Shown here: in pieces, positions 38,263-47,699 of the stretch
Layout of the letters: every line of letters begins with the position of its first letter
Position numbering within the stretch: position 1 is the first letter of the stretch
Assembly (NCBI GenBank): GCA_002790095.1
Contig: PFUL01000116.1
Span: forward strand, 1-64,000
Direction of reading: 5' to 3'
Length of the DNA stretch: 64,000 bases
Source of the DNA: Elusimicrobia bacterium CG_4_9_14_3_um_filter_62_55
GTDB lineage: Bacteria > Elusimicrobiota > Elusimicrobia > UBA1565
Made by a program: the position numbers and the translations under genes
The notes under the pieces: generated by a model
The model's input: the letters and a program-made list of their open reading frames with translations, nothing else
Database searches by the model: none
What the model was told of the DNA's origin: nothing

Positions 38263-38465
38263 CAATGCTTATTGGGAGCGTTCCGGCGGCTTTCGGAGAG
38301 CCAGCGATACGCCTGCCGGCCGGATTCAAAACTAAGTTGCGTGTGCCGCCGAGAGTCGTCGCGCTCTTCGCCGTCCAAAAGGCTGAAGCGACGGGTGATC
38401 GAGTCCTGCTTGCCGTGTTTTCTCATTGAAACCCCCGCGACCGCCTGCGGGTCGTCTAGCCTCAT
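38262..38465 (-). CDS. Small hypothetical protein coupled to the downstream barrel-like gene
   Basis: Stop overlaps the downstream ATG (ATGA); start uncertain. Confidence 0.35.
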   Translation of the reverse strand: MRLDDPQAVAGVSMRKHGKQDSITRRFSLLDGEERDDSRRHTQLSFESGRQAYRWLSESRRNAPNKH

Positions 38466-38623
38466 TGTAGCCCAGCCCCCCTCTCGCGACATGGGTCGGG
38501 GGGCCCACGAGGAAACCGGAATAGGGCCTATATTGTCCCCCTGAATTAGGACCACCCCTCCCAGGAGGGGGAGGGGTGGTGCCGGACTTCAGGGATTCAG
38601 CCTATAAGAAAGAGGCTGATTTT

Positions 38624-39487
38624 TCAGGGATTGTCATAGATCTCGAGCTTGCCGTTCTGCTTGCGAAGACCGGCCTTCGCGTCTCCATGGAGCTTGAAGA
38701 TCGCGATTTTATCGGACGGGACCAGGTTCTCCGGAACCAAAAACACATGCATATCGCCGCCCGAGTCCTTGGTGATGATCGAGAACAGACGGTTCGCCGT
38801 ATCGAGCACCGGACCGGCGGAGACGCCGTCGGTGTAAAAAACCCGATACGAGGCTCCGGCGATCAGCACGAGGGTCCCGGAGGCTTCGATCTTATTGAGC
38901 AAATCTCCAAGACGAATGGCATTTTCCTCATCGCCGTTCGGGTCGTAAATGTTGATTCGGCTGCGCAGCGGCTTCAGCGGGTTCGCCTGGACCTCGACGG
39001 CATAGGCCTTCCCGCCGATCGCAACCGAACCCTCCTTATCAAGCAACCCGGAGATGTTCAGAAGCTGGGGAGCGGCGTCACCGTCGACCCAGACGCTCAT
39101 GAACGCGTTCTGGTCCTTATCGAAAACGCCGCTGACGAAGACCTTCTTGCCGTTGATCTCTACCGAGTAAGTCCGTTTGAAATGCGCGTTGTGACCGGAT
39201 TTCAGGTCGATGCTTCCCACGGTCTGACCGGCCGCGACCGCTCCTTGCGCCGCGACGTTGGTGATGTGGAAGGGAACGTCCTCGCCCTTTCCGACCGCGT
39301 TGATGGGGGCGATTCCCTGAGAGGCCCAGTCGCCGAATTTCGCGGTTGGGGCGGGACCGGCGAAACGGCCGGCGGACGCCGAAGGGATCAAGCCGGCCGG
39401 AAGGCGGCCGAGAAGCGTCGGCTCCTTTGCCGAAACCCCGGATGCGATGAGAATCAAACCAAGAATGAAGCCAGCATTAACCTTCAT
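38624..39487 (-). CDS. Hypothetical secreted protein
   Basis: Signal peptide MKVNAGFILGLILIASGVSAK; SD GGGAGG; promoter-like TTGCAA/TACAAT upstream. Confidence 0.6.
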   Translation of the reverse strand: MKVNAGFILGLILIASGVSAKEPTLLGRLPAGLIPSASAGRFAGPAPTAKFGDWASQGIAPINAVGKGEDVPFHITNVAAQGAVAAGQTVGSIDLKSGHNAHFKRTYSVEINGKKVFVSGVFDKDQNAFMSVWVDGDAAPQLLNISGLLDKEGSVAIGGKAYAVEVQANPLKPLRSRINIYDPNGDEENAIRLGDLLNKIEASGTLVLIAGASYRVFYTDGVSAGPVLDTANRLFSIITKDSGGDMHVFLVPENLVPSDKIAIFKLHGDAKAGLRKQNGKLEIYDNP

Positions 39488-39616
39488 AGTCCTCCCTGAC
39501 CTTCCCGTTCCGGGACCACCTCCCAGGCGCTAGGTGTCAGAGTTTAAGTTCTTTAGGCCCCCGATGATCGGGGGTCCTCATTGTATCAACCCTGTTCCGG
39601 AAATTGCAAGGGAAAG

Positions 39617-39630
39617 TTGACCGCGGTCAA
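39617..39630. promoter_or_regulatory. Palindromic box TTGACCGCGGTCAA
   Basis: Perfect 14-bp palindrome, 31 nt upstream of a minus-strand TACAAT. Confidence 0.45.
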
Positions 39631-39644
39631 TTTTTCGACGAGAA

Positions 39645-39670
39645 AGGCGCCCCCCTGCGGGGGCGCCTTT
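39645..39670. terminator. Rho-independent terminator downstream of the LuxR-type regulator
   Basis: GGCGCCCCCCTGCGGGGGCGCC followed by TTTT on the plus strand and TTTCTCG on the minus strand. Confidence 0.65.
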
Positions 39671-39696
39671 TCCAGGACCTAAAGGCAATCCAGGTC

Positions 39697-40371
39697 TTAG
39701 CGGGAATCTTCTGCCGAAATGAGGCCGATCTCGATGCCCTTGACGACCGCTTCGGTCCGGTTGGAAACGTCCAACTTCTGGAAGATGCTGTTCAGGTGAT
39801 TCTTAATCGTTTTGACGCTGCAACCGAGCTCGGCGGCGATTTCCTTGTTCGACATGCCGCGGCCCAAGAGCGCCAGAACCTTGATTTCGGTCTTGGTCAG
39901 CGCGACCAAGGTCGCCTCGGCCGTCGAACTCGACATCTGGCGAAGTCCCTGGATCAGCTTTCCCATCACCGGTTGGGGAATCATCACGCCCTCGTTGGCG
40001 AAGGTCTTCAGGGCGTTCACCAACTCGGAAGCCGGGAGCATTTTCGACAGGTACCCGTTGGCCCCCGCCTGGATGGACTCCATCACGTGGGCCTCGTCCT
40101 CAAAAGAGGAGAGGATCAGCACGTTGGTGTCGGGGCATTCCGTGCGAACCATGCGGGTCGCCGTCACGCCGTCCATATGAGGAAGCTTGATGTCCATCAA
40201 AATCACGTTAGGTTTGAGCTTCTTCGCCAGTCGGACGGCTTCCTGGCCGTCGGCAGCCTCGCCGACGACGGAGATGGTCTTCTCGTTCTCAAGAAGATCC
40301 TTGATCCCTTCGCGGAAAAGAGTTTGATCGTCTGCGATCAGGACCGTCAGCTTCTTTTTGGGCGCTGCCAT
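39697..40371 (-). CDS. NarL/FixJ-family response regulator
   Basis: Receiver LTVLIADDQTLFREG...VILMDIKLPHMDG and LuxR-type HTH ALTKTEIKVLALLGRGMSNKEIAAELGCSVKTIKNHLNSI. Confidence 0.93.
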   Translation of the reverse strand: MAAPKKKLTVLIADDQTLFREGIKDLLENEKTISVVGEAADGQEAVRLAKKLKPNVILMDIKLPHMDGVTATRMVRTECPDTNVLILSSFEDEAHVMESIQAGANGYLSKMLPASELVNALKTFANEGVMIPQPVMGKLIQGLRQMSSSTAEATLVALTKTEIKVLALLGRGMSNKEIAAELGCSVKTIKNHLNSIFQKLDVSNRTEAVVKGIEIGLISAEDSR

Positions 40372-40455
40372 CGAGCGTTCCTCCCTAAAACATCGGTACG
40401 ACTCACGCGACTCTACCAAAAAAAGAGTCGGTGGAACTAGCATTATTAGCGGGTC

Positions 40456-41586
40456 TTAGGACTTGGCGGCGGGGGCGAACGGAACGGTGAAGTGAAAGGC
40501 GGCTCCCTTCCCAACGCCCGGGGACTCGACCCAGATGCGCCCGCCGTGACTGTTGACGATTTCCTGCGAGATCGACAATCCAAGACCCAGGCGGCCCTTT
40601 TGCGAATCCTTTCCGGCAGACTGGTGGAAGCTTTCGAAAATCTTCTTGGCTTCCTGCGGATCGATCCCCTCGCCGTTGTCCTGGACCGTAAACTGAACCA
40701 TCCTGTCGGCGGTCTTGGACGCCTTCACCGTCACCGCCCCCCCTTTCGGAGTATGGCGAAGCGCGTTTTCCAGCAAATTCGCGAGAACCTGGGTCAATCG
40801 CCTCTTATCGACCTGAATTTCGGGCAGCGGACCGGAAACCGCGGAACTGAGCGCCACGCCCCGCTGCCCCGCGCGCGTCATGACCGCCCCGACTGAATCC
40901 TCGACGATTTTTCCGGGCGGGTGATTCTCCTTCTCAAGACGAAACTTGCCTTGCTCGATCGAGGCCCAATCGACCAAGTCCTCGATCAAGCGGGAAAGCT
41001 GCGCGATCCCGTTGGAAATGTATTGAGCGCGCTTCTTCTGATCCTCGTTCGGATGAAGATTGGTCATCAGCATCTCGAAGGAAACCTGAAGCGTCATCAG
41101 GGAGTTCGACAAATCGTGGGAGGCCATCGACAGGAATTTGGACTTCATGTTCGACAGGAACAACAGCTGTTCGTTGGCCTTCGTCAGGTCGCCGATCAGA
41201 CGCGTATTTTCCTGGGACAGCCGCATCTTCTCGACGGCCTTGCCGATCGTGCTCTTCAGGCGATCGAATTCCACCGGCTTCACGAGGAAATCGTAGACCG
41301 ACTCCTGAATCGCCTTCAGAGCTGTGTCCAACGACGCGTGCGCGGTCAACATCAGGATTTCGCTTTCCGTGTTGACCTTTCGAATCTCGCGGATCACCTC
41401 GATGCCGGTCTTGTCGGGGAGATTGAAGTCCATGAGAATCACGTCGAAACGGTTGGTGACGACGGCCCTCATCGCCTCGGCGCCGGAACCCGCCTCGACG
41501 ACATCGTAGCCTTCGAGATCGAGATTGTCGTGGATGCTCTCGCGCAGATTGGCGTCGTCGTCGACGACGAGGATTCGAATGGCCAT
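40456..41586 (-). CDS. Receiver-histidine kinase hybrid
   Basis: N-terminal receiver (ILVVDDDANL, VILMDFNLPD), H-box SMASHDLSNSLMTLQ, N/G boxes LLENALRHTP, DNGEGIDP, GLGLSISQEIV. Confidence 0.92.
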   Translation of the reverse strand: MAIRILVVDDDANLRESIHDNLDLEGYDVVEAGSGAEAMRAVVTNRFDVILMDFNLPDKTGIEVIREIRKVNTESEILMLTAHASLDTALKAIQESVYDFLVKPVEFDRLKSTIGKAVEKMRLSQENTRLIGDLTKANEQLLFLSNMKSKFLSMASHDLSNSLMTLQVSFEMLMTNLHPNEDQKKRAQYISNGIAQLSRLIEDLVDWASIEQGKFRLEKENHPPGKIVEDSVGAVMTRAGQRGVALSSAVSGPLPEIQVDKRRLTQVLANLLENALRHTPKGGAVTVKASKTADRMVQFTVQDNGEGIDPQEAKKIFESFHQSAGKDSQKGRLGLGLSISQEIVNSHGGRIWVESPGVGKGAAFHFTVPFAPAAKS

Positions 41587-43629
41587 TTACGCCCCCGTCC
41601 CGCGGTTGGGATCGATGTAGCGGACCGCCGTCTGCGGCGGTGCGCTGACCTGCCCCGGGGGCTGAGCCGCCGTCGGCGGCAACTGCGCAGGGGACTGCCC
41701 GAACGGCTGCTGCTGCTGCGCAGGCCCGGTCGGCGGCGCCCCCGCGGCGTTCGCCATCGGCAGGTACAGCATGAATTTAGTGCCTCGGCCGGGAGCGGTG
41801 TCGACGTCCACCTTGCCGCGATGGCGGTTGACCACCTTATGAACAACCGCCAAACCCAGCCCGGTCCCGCGCGCCTTCGTGGTATAGAACGGCGTAAAAA
41901 TCTTTTCCAAAACGTCCGGCGGAATGCCGGGGCCCGCGTCCTGAATATCGAGACGAACCCAGTTCGCGTCGACGATCTCGGTCCGCACCGTGGTCGTGCC
42001 CGCCTGCGGCATCACCTCGACGCCGTTGCCGATCAAATTGCGAACCGCCTGCCGCATCTCGTCGGGATCGATGCTGACGACCGGGTCGCGGGGATCGAAA
42101 TGCTTCACCACCTGGATGTGCTCGGGGAACGGATAAATGGAGAGCACGTCCTCCATGAAGTAATTCAGCTTCGTCAGTTCCGGCTTGAGCTCGCGCTGAC
42201 GCGAGTAGGTCAGAATCTCGTCGATGATGCTGTTGGCCTGCTTCACTTCGCTTTGAATGATCGAGATGTGGCGCTCGACCTTCGGATCCACTCCACCTGC
42301 CTTTCCCAGTTTGGTTTTGATGAAGAAAATCGAGTTGTTGATAACGGCGAGCGGATTGCGGATCTCGTGGCCGACGACGGAGGCCATCTGACCGATCGCG
42401 GCTAAGCGCTCCTTCTTAATCAACTCGTCCTGAGCCGCTTTCAGTTCACGCGTCCGGGCCTCAACGCGGCGCTCGAGATCCCGACCGTACTTCGTAAGCT
42501 CCTCCTTGGCGTGCAGGAGTTCCCCGGTCTTCTCCTTCAAGGAATCGCTCATCTGCAGAAAGGACTGCGCGAGATCGCCGATCTCGTCGTTGGTCATCGT
42601 GATCTCGGGGAGTTCCTCAAACTCGCCCATTTTGAGCTTTTCTCCAGCCTTCTGAAGCGCCCGAATCGGCTGTGTGATATGACCGGCGACGGCGAGCGAC
42701 AAAAGCGGCGTAATGATCAGCACCCAGAGAAAGACCCGCGCGATCTGCTTGCGCATCTCGGTCGCGGCGATATACGCAGTCTCGACGGGTTGCTGCACGT
42801 AGACCACCCAGCCGACGTCCTTGACCTCGGCGTAGGCGCCGAGAACGCTCGTGCCGTCCTCCAAGCCGATGTTGCCGCCTCCCTTCTTGGCGCTTTGCGT
42901 CATAATGACCTTCAAAATCTCGTCGGGAAGCCCGGCCTGGCGGGTGAAAACCTTGTTCGGATCGGAATGCGCGACGAGGAAGCTGTCGCGCACGTCGCCG
43001 GCAACCACCGCCGATTCCGCCCGCCCCTGATCGGGGAACTCCTGATGAAGCATCTGCGAAAGTCCGTTGAGACTGATCTTCCCCAAAAGCACGCCTCGCT
43101 TGATCGCGCGAGATTGCGCCATCGAAACGATCGGCACGGCGATCGTCAGAGTCGGGTAGAGCCCTTGAAAACGCTGAAGATCCCCGACGTACTCGCCCTT
43201 TTGCGAGGCGACTTGGAATACGGTGTTGTCGAAAAAATTCCGGAGTTCGGGACGGGGCCCGAGAAAGCGTCCCTTGCGAACGGTCTCGAGACCGTTAAGA
43301 TCGAAGACGGAGAGTTCGAGAAACGCCGGGTGCTGCTGCATGACCCGGTTGAGATGCTGGTTCTGACGAACCGGGTCCATCGACGAGAAACCCTCGAGTC
43401 GGGACGCGACGTGGAGCACGGTTTTGAAATTCGTGATGAAGTTGTGCGTCGTCTCCGCGAACCCGGTGGCGAGCGACTCCTGGTTGCGCAGCGACTCTTC
43501 CTTCAAAACGTCTTGAGAGATATTGACGAGGTGCCAGCCGACGACCCCCATCGGCGCAAGCGAGATGAGCAGGAACCAGAAAAGAAATTTATAGGCTAGC
43601 TTGCCGCGCCGCGGCTCCGAATACGGCAT
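41587..43629 (-). CDS. Membrane sensor histidine kinase (dCache-like sensor, HAMP, HisKA, HATPase)
   Basis: ASVVGHEIRNPLAVINNSIFF H-box, DAGPGIPPDVLEKIFTPFYTTKARGTGLGLAVVHKVV, two TM segments with HAMP. Confidence 0.93.
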   Translation of the reverse strand: MPYSEPRRGKLAYKFLFWFLLISLAPMGVVGWHLVNISQDVLKEESLRNQESLATGFAETTHNFITNFKTVLHVASRLEGFSSMDPVRQNQHLNRVMQQHPAFLELSVFDLNGLETVRKGRFLGPRPELRNFFDNTVFQVASQKGEYVGDLQRFQGLYPTLTIAVPIVSMAQSRAIKRGVLLGKISLNGLSQMLHQEFPDQGRAESAVVAGDVRDSFLVAHSDPNKVFTRQAGLPDEILKVIMTQSAKKGGGNIGLEDGTSVLGAYAEVKDVGWVVYVQQPVETAYIAATEMRKQIARVFLWVLIITPLLSLAVAGHITQPIRALQKAGEKLKMGEFEELPEITMTNDEIGDLAQSFLQMSDSLKEKTGELLHAKEELTKYGRDLERRVEARTRELKAAQDELIKKERLAAIGQMASVVGHEIRNPLAVINNSIFFIKTKLGKAGGVDPKVERHISIIQSEVKQANSIIDEILTYSRQRELKPELTKLNYFMEDVLSIYPFPEHIQVVKHFDPRDPVVSIDPDEMRQAVRNLIGNGVEVMPQAGTTTVRTEIVDANWVRLDIQDAGPGIPPDVLEKIFTPFYTTKARGTGLGLAVVHKVVNRHRGKVDVDTAPGRGTKFMLYLPMANAAGAPPTGPAQQQQPFGQSPAQLPPTAAQPPGQVSAPPQTAVRYIDPNRGTGA

Positions 43630-43709
43630 TCCACCCCCGTCCCGTCAGGCGACCGACGATCAGCACTGCCCGCTGACATAGCGGCCAGCACAGCGGCCCT
43701 GCCGGGCCA

Positions 43710-44096
43710 CTAGCCCCTTCCCCGCATGAGCAGTTGCCGGATGCGGACCGACAACTCCTGCAGGTCGAACGGCTTGGTCAGATACTCATCGGCCCCGAGC
43801 TGAAAACCCTGCGTCTTCTCCTCGGCGGAAAGGAAGCGACCCGTCATCATGATCAGGATCGCGTCCTTGAACCGCTTGCGCAGTTCCTGACAAATCTGAA
43901 AGCCGCTGGAATCCGGCAGCTGAATGTCCATAATAACGACCTGGGGTTCGTTCTTAATCGCCGACTCGATGCCGGACTTCGCGTCGCCGGCCTGCAGGCA
44001 CTCGAAGCCTTCGAGCTCCAGCACCTCGGCCAGGCTCTCGCTCAAGTGGGCGTCGTCGTCGATGATAAGGAGCTTGGTGTCTTGGTTCTCAGCCAT
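43710..44096 (-). CDS. Single-domain response regulator
   Basis: LLIIDDDAHLSESL, VVIMDIQLPDSSG, MMTGRF, TKPFD. Confidence 0.92.
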   Translation of the reverse strand: MAENQDTKLLIIDDDAHLSESLAEVLELEGFECLQAGDAKSGIESAIKNEPQVVIMDIQLPDSSGFQICQELRKRFKDAILIMMTGRFLSAEEKTQGFQLGADEYLTKPFDLQELSVRIRQLLMRGRG

Positions 44097-44117
44097 GGAG
44101 AGTCTCCTAAACCGTCC

Positions 44118-44915
44118 TTATCCCGCGGTTCCCGGCGGGATGAGCTTATACCCCACGCAAGGGACGGTCGTAATGAATTTCGCCGCCTTGCCCAGTTTTT
44201 CGCGCAGCCGGCGAACATGCACGTCCACCGTTCGAGGCGAACCGAAATAGTTGTATCCCCAAACCCGCTCGATCAGGTACGGCCGACTGAGAACCCGGTT
44301 CGGCGAACTCAAGAAAACGTAAAGAAGATCGAGCTCTTTCGAGGTAAGAGGAACGTTCTTTCCGCTAACCTTGAGCGTATAGCTGGTCAGATTGAGTTCG
44401 ATGGTCCCCATCTTCAGGACCTCTTCCTGAGGCTTGGACATCGTCCGGTGCAGCACGGCACGGATGCGCGCCAAACACTCGGCGGTATCCTGATCGAGCG
44501 TCAGGCATTCGTCGGCGCCCGCTTGAAAGAACTGAAGACGCATGCTGGTCTTGCGCGGGGCTTCGGGAGTCGCGGTCGGCTTCACGCTCGTCGTCCCCCA
44601 ACCGGCGGGAAGGCGCTTCACTCCGCCGATCTCCGCGCCCCCGATGGGCGGCGGCGGCTGATGGTCGAGCAGCGCGGCGATGGCGAGTTGCCGTGTCGGC
44701 CCGCGGGAACGAAGATTCTTGACGACCTGCACGCCTTCGGCGTCGGCGAGATTCTGCCCGACGATAAGCAGATCGCAGCCCCGCTGGGAAATAAGCCCCT
44801 GAAGCTCCTTCGAGCGCTGCACGACGGTGGTCGTCATGCCGTTGCGGGACAGCGACTCCAGCAGGACTCCCGCCCGGTTGGGGTCCCGCATCGCGCAGAG
44901 AATGTTGATTCTCAA
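44118..44915 (-). CDS. OmpR/PhoB-like winged-helix regulator with degenerate receiver domain
   Basis: C-terminal VPLTSKELDLLYVFLSSPNRVLSRPYLIERVWGYNYFGSPRTVDVHVRRLREKLG; N-terminal CDLLIVGQNLADAEG lacks the phospho-Asp. Confidence 0.85.
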   Translation of the reverse strand: MRINILCAMRDPNRAGVLLESLSRNGMTTTVVQRSKELQGLISQRGCDLLIVGQNLADAEGVQVVKNLRSRGPTRQLAIAALLDHQPPPPIGGAEIGGVKRLPAGWGTTSVKPTATPEAPRKTSMRLQFFQAGADECLTLDQDTAECLARIRAVLHRTMSKPQEEVLKMGTIELNLTSYTLKVSGKNVPLTSKELDLLYVFLSSPNRVLSRPYLIERVWGYNYFGSPRTVDVHVRRLREKLGKAAKFITTVPCVGYKLIPPGTAG

Positions 44916-45352
44916 GCGGCCGGTCCCTCCGCCCCATCGTCCGACTCTTCGATGTCGAGGTGAATGCCCCCGAGATTCACGGTCGTTCCAAAGAAGTTGT
45001 ACAGGGCGGAAACGAGAAGAACGAGCGCGTCCATGAGCACCATGTAAAGCAGCGAGAAGAACAAAGTCGAGACCAGCTTCCAAAACAGAGGAGAATCAGC
45101 CAACTGCGGATTCGGGAGAATCACGAAGGTCACCAAACCGCCGAAAAACCCGAGCGTTCCCAGGACGCCGGAGACCGCGGGCTTGGTCGCGGCGATAACG
45201 CCGACGGCCATCGCGACGCCTCCGATCACGGAAAGCGCGATATTGTTCTTCGCGTAGCCGGCCAGAGCCAGCAACATGCCGATCACCGCCGCCGCGATGA
45301 CGACGGGATGCGCGATCCAAAACGGGTCGATTCTGCGAATGCGATAGCTCAT
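44912..45352 (-). CDS. Hypothetical multi-TM membrane protein
   Basis: Several hydrophobic segments; overlaps the downstream regulator. Confidence 0.55.
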   Translation of the reverse strand: MSYRIRRIDPFWIAHPVVIAAAVIGMLLALAGYAKNNIALSVIGGVAMAVGVIAATKPAVSGVLGTLGFFGGLVTFVILPNPQLADSPLFWKLVSTLFFSLLYMVLMDALVLLVSALYNFFGTTVNLGGIHLDIEESDDGAEGPAA

Positions 45353-45440
45353 GGCTGATCTCCCAGGTCCGGCATTAGGTCACGTTCCATCATTATGTAG
45401 CAAGAATAATGGTTTTTGGCAAGGGCGGCCGGAACGGCCC

Positions 45441-46574
45441 CTAAACCATCGGCCCGCTCGAGCCCTTTTTGGGCTCGAACAAAATCAAGGTACGCCGCAA
45501 TTCGCCCTCTTCCTCAAGATGGACCGCGCGAACGTGACACTGCTCCTGACGGAAAAGGGTGTCCGTTTCCACCACCTGGTTCGGGCGGTCCAGAGCGACC
45601 CCGACCAGCCTGAGAACGTCCTGCTGCTGAGAATCGATGACATCGAGCAGATGCAGCCGCTGATTCGGGTCGGTCGGCTGGTTCGCGAGCGGGAAGTTGG
45701 TGTACAGGACCGTATTGTCCTCGTCGACGACGATCGCCTTGTGGTTCTTGGAAACGATCGTCATCAAAATGGACTGCCACCACCGCTGCTCGGCGACCCC
45801 GCGCTGCTTCTCCTTGACCAGAACGTTCGCGCGTTCGGCTTTTATTTTTTGGAGGAAAACACTGAAAACGTTCGCGAGTTCCCCGATTTCATCCTTGCGC
45901 GCGGAGAACTTGATATCGAGGTTCTTAAACGAGATCGCCTCGACGGCGTCCCGCAGCGTGTGCAGCGGACTGATCACAAAGTGGTGCAGGAAGAAATACA
46001 GCGGTATCCCTAATAGGAAAAGAACGCCGGCGGCCCCCAGGACATACTTGTTCATCGCCTGCGCGATAACCTCGTTGACGCCCTTTCTGGAGATCATCAT
46101 ATCGACGATTCCGACCACCTCCCCCCGCACGGCCAGCGGGATCGCAATTTCGTAGAACGGCTGCTCCGGGACCGCCCGAACTTTCGGAGTCTTGGACATA
46201 TAGGCCTGTTCGATCGCGTTGGTCGGGATGTCGACGTGCTTCTGGAACTCGTCGAAAACCTTCCCGATCATGCCGGGATCCTTATACCAGCGGACCTCGC
46301 CGTAGCGATTCAAATAGATCAGCGCTGCAACCCGCTCGTCCTTGGCCAGCGCGTTGGAAATGATGTCGAACTCGTCCATCGTGATCGAAGACTGGCGCGA
46401 CGACAGTCCCTTGATCAACTGAAACGCGTGCACCTTCACCAAATCGATCGACTGCTGCTTGAGTTTCTCGTCGAAGGTCCACTTAAAGAGGTTGTAATAG
46501 AAAATGCCCCCGAGGAACATCACGTAGATCCCGATGCACAAATACCACAGGAGCCACTTCATCGCGAGCTTCAT
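45441..46574 (-). CDS. Membrane sensor with HAMP and PAS-like region, no kinase domain
   Basis: TM, extracytoplasmic domain, TM, HAMP (ISPLHTLRDAVEAISFKNLDIKFSARKDEIGELANVF), PAS-like HKAIVVDEDNTVLYTNF. Confidence 0.7.
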   Translation of the reverse strand: MKLAMKWLLWYLCIGIYVMFLGGIFYYNLFKWTFDEKLKQQSIDLVKVHAFQLIKGLSSRQSSITMDEFDIISNALAKDERVAALIYLNRYGEVRWYKDPGMIGKVFDEFQKHVDIPTNAIEQAYMSKTPKVRAVPEQPFYEIAIPLAVRGEVVGIVDMMISRKGVNEVIAQAMNKYVLGAAGVLFLLGIPLYFFLHHFVISPLHTLRDAVEAISFKNLDIKFSARKDEIGELANVFSVFLQKIKAERANVLVKEKQRGVAEQRWWQSILMTIVSKNHKAIVVDEDNTVLYTNFPLANQPTDPNQRLHLLDVIDSQQQDVLRLVGVALDRPNQVVETDTLFRQEQCHVRAVHLEEEGELRRTLILFEPKKGSSGPMV

Positions 46575-46578
46575 CGGA

Positions 46579-47286
46579 TCATTTTCCCCCGTACTGGCGC
46601 GCGATCCTCAACAGACCGGTATGGCAATCCATGTTCGTCGGGTCCTGACTGCGGCACAGCGTCCATTCCTCCCTGGCTTTCTCCAACTCGCCCTTTTGAT
46701 AGTGCAGGATCCCTGCATTCCAGTGCGAGAACGCGGCGCGCACCTTGGCGTCTTTAGGATTCTCGGCCTCGTCCTGCTTCGGAGCGGGCGCCGGCTGCTT
46801 GGGCAGCGCCAAACGCCCTTCGACCCGGTCGATCCCGGTGCGGCAATCCTTGTTCATCGCGTCCTTCGCGGCGCAGAGACGCCACTGGGCGAGGGCCTTC
46901 GGGTAGTCGCCCTTTTGGAAATAGATGATCCCGGCGTTCCAATACTTCACCGCGTCGAGAGCGGGGGGAATCGGCGGGGCGGGAACTGCGGCGGGCGGAT
47001 TCTCTTCCCCGGGTTCAGGAAGCGCTGCGCCGGAAGGTTCGGCCCTCGCCGTCAAATCCGGCTTTCCGGAGATCAACTGAAGCCCGGCGCGGCAGTCGGC
47101 GTTTTCGGGATCCAAACGCAAACAGGCCTCCCACGCCTCTTTCGCTTTTCCCTCTTCTCCGGCCAAAACCAACGCGACACCGGCGTCCCACTGCTTGTAG
47201 GCGGCGCGGCGCTCTGCGCGGCTGGAATCGACCGCGTGAACAAATCCACCGGAAAAAACCATGACTGCGAAGATCGCCTTGATCAA
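46579..47286 (-). CDS. TPR-like protein with three Cys-containing repeats
   Basis: Units WDAGVALVLAGEEGKAKEAWEACLRLDPENADC, WNAGIIYFQKGDYPKALAQWRLCAAKDAMNKDC, WNAGILHYQKGELEKAREEWTLCRSQDPTNMDC. Confidence 0.6.
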   Translation of the reverse strand: MIKAIFAVMVFSGGFVHAVDSSRAERRAAYKQWDAGVALVLAGEEGKAKEAWEACLRLDPENADCRAGLQLISGKPDLTARAEPSGAALPEPGEENPPAAVPAPPIPPALDAVKYWNAGIIYFQKGDYPKALAQWRLCAAKDAMNKDCRTGIDRVEGRLALPKQPAPAPKQDEAENPKDAKVRAAFSHWNAGILHYQKGELEKAREEWTLCRSQDPTNMDCHTGLLRIARQYGGK

Positions 47287-47696
47287 GACCCTCCCCCGTA
47301 ACTGCTGTCCAGCCGCGCCAACCCGGTATCGCAATCCGAATTGGCCGGATCGAATTGCTTGCACAAAAGCCATTCATCGCGCGACTTGTCGTACTTCCCG
47401 GCTTGAAAAAAAATAATGCCCGCGTTCCAATGCTTCACCGCTCTTCGCTTGCGCTCTTCGCTCGAGGACGACGGGGTCACCGGCGCTCTGGGCGGGTAGA
47501 ATTCACCGACGCGCGACGACGAAAGCGATTCGTCCGCCGCGGAGGCTCGATCCGCGCCGTAACCGTCGCCGGCGGCGAACGCGGCACGGGTCCCGGAATC
47601 AGTCCGGTAGCGTCCGAGACAGTAGCCGGCGGACCCGCTGGCCACGGCCGTGATCAGCAAAACCAACTGGCCTCGTCTCGCCGCGGAAAGAGACAC
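47283..47696 (-). CDS. Membrane-anchored protein with one copy of the Cys-containing TPR-like unit
   Basis: KRRAVKHWNAGIIFFQAGKYDKSRDEWLLCKQFDPANSDCDTGLARLDSSYGGG. Confidence 0.6.
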   Translation of the reverse strand: MSLSAARRGQLVLLITAVASGSAGYCLGRYRTDSGTRAAFAAGDGYGADRASAADESLSSSRVGEFYPPRAPVTPSSSSEERKRRAVKHWNAGIIFFQAGKYDKSRDEWLLCKQFDPANSDCDTGLARLDSSYGGGS

Positions 47697-47699
47697 GAC

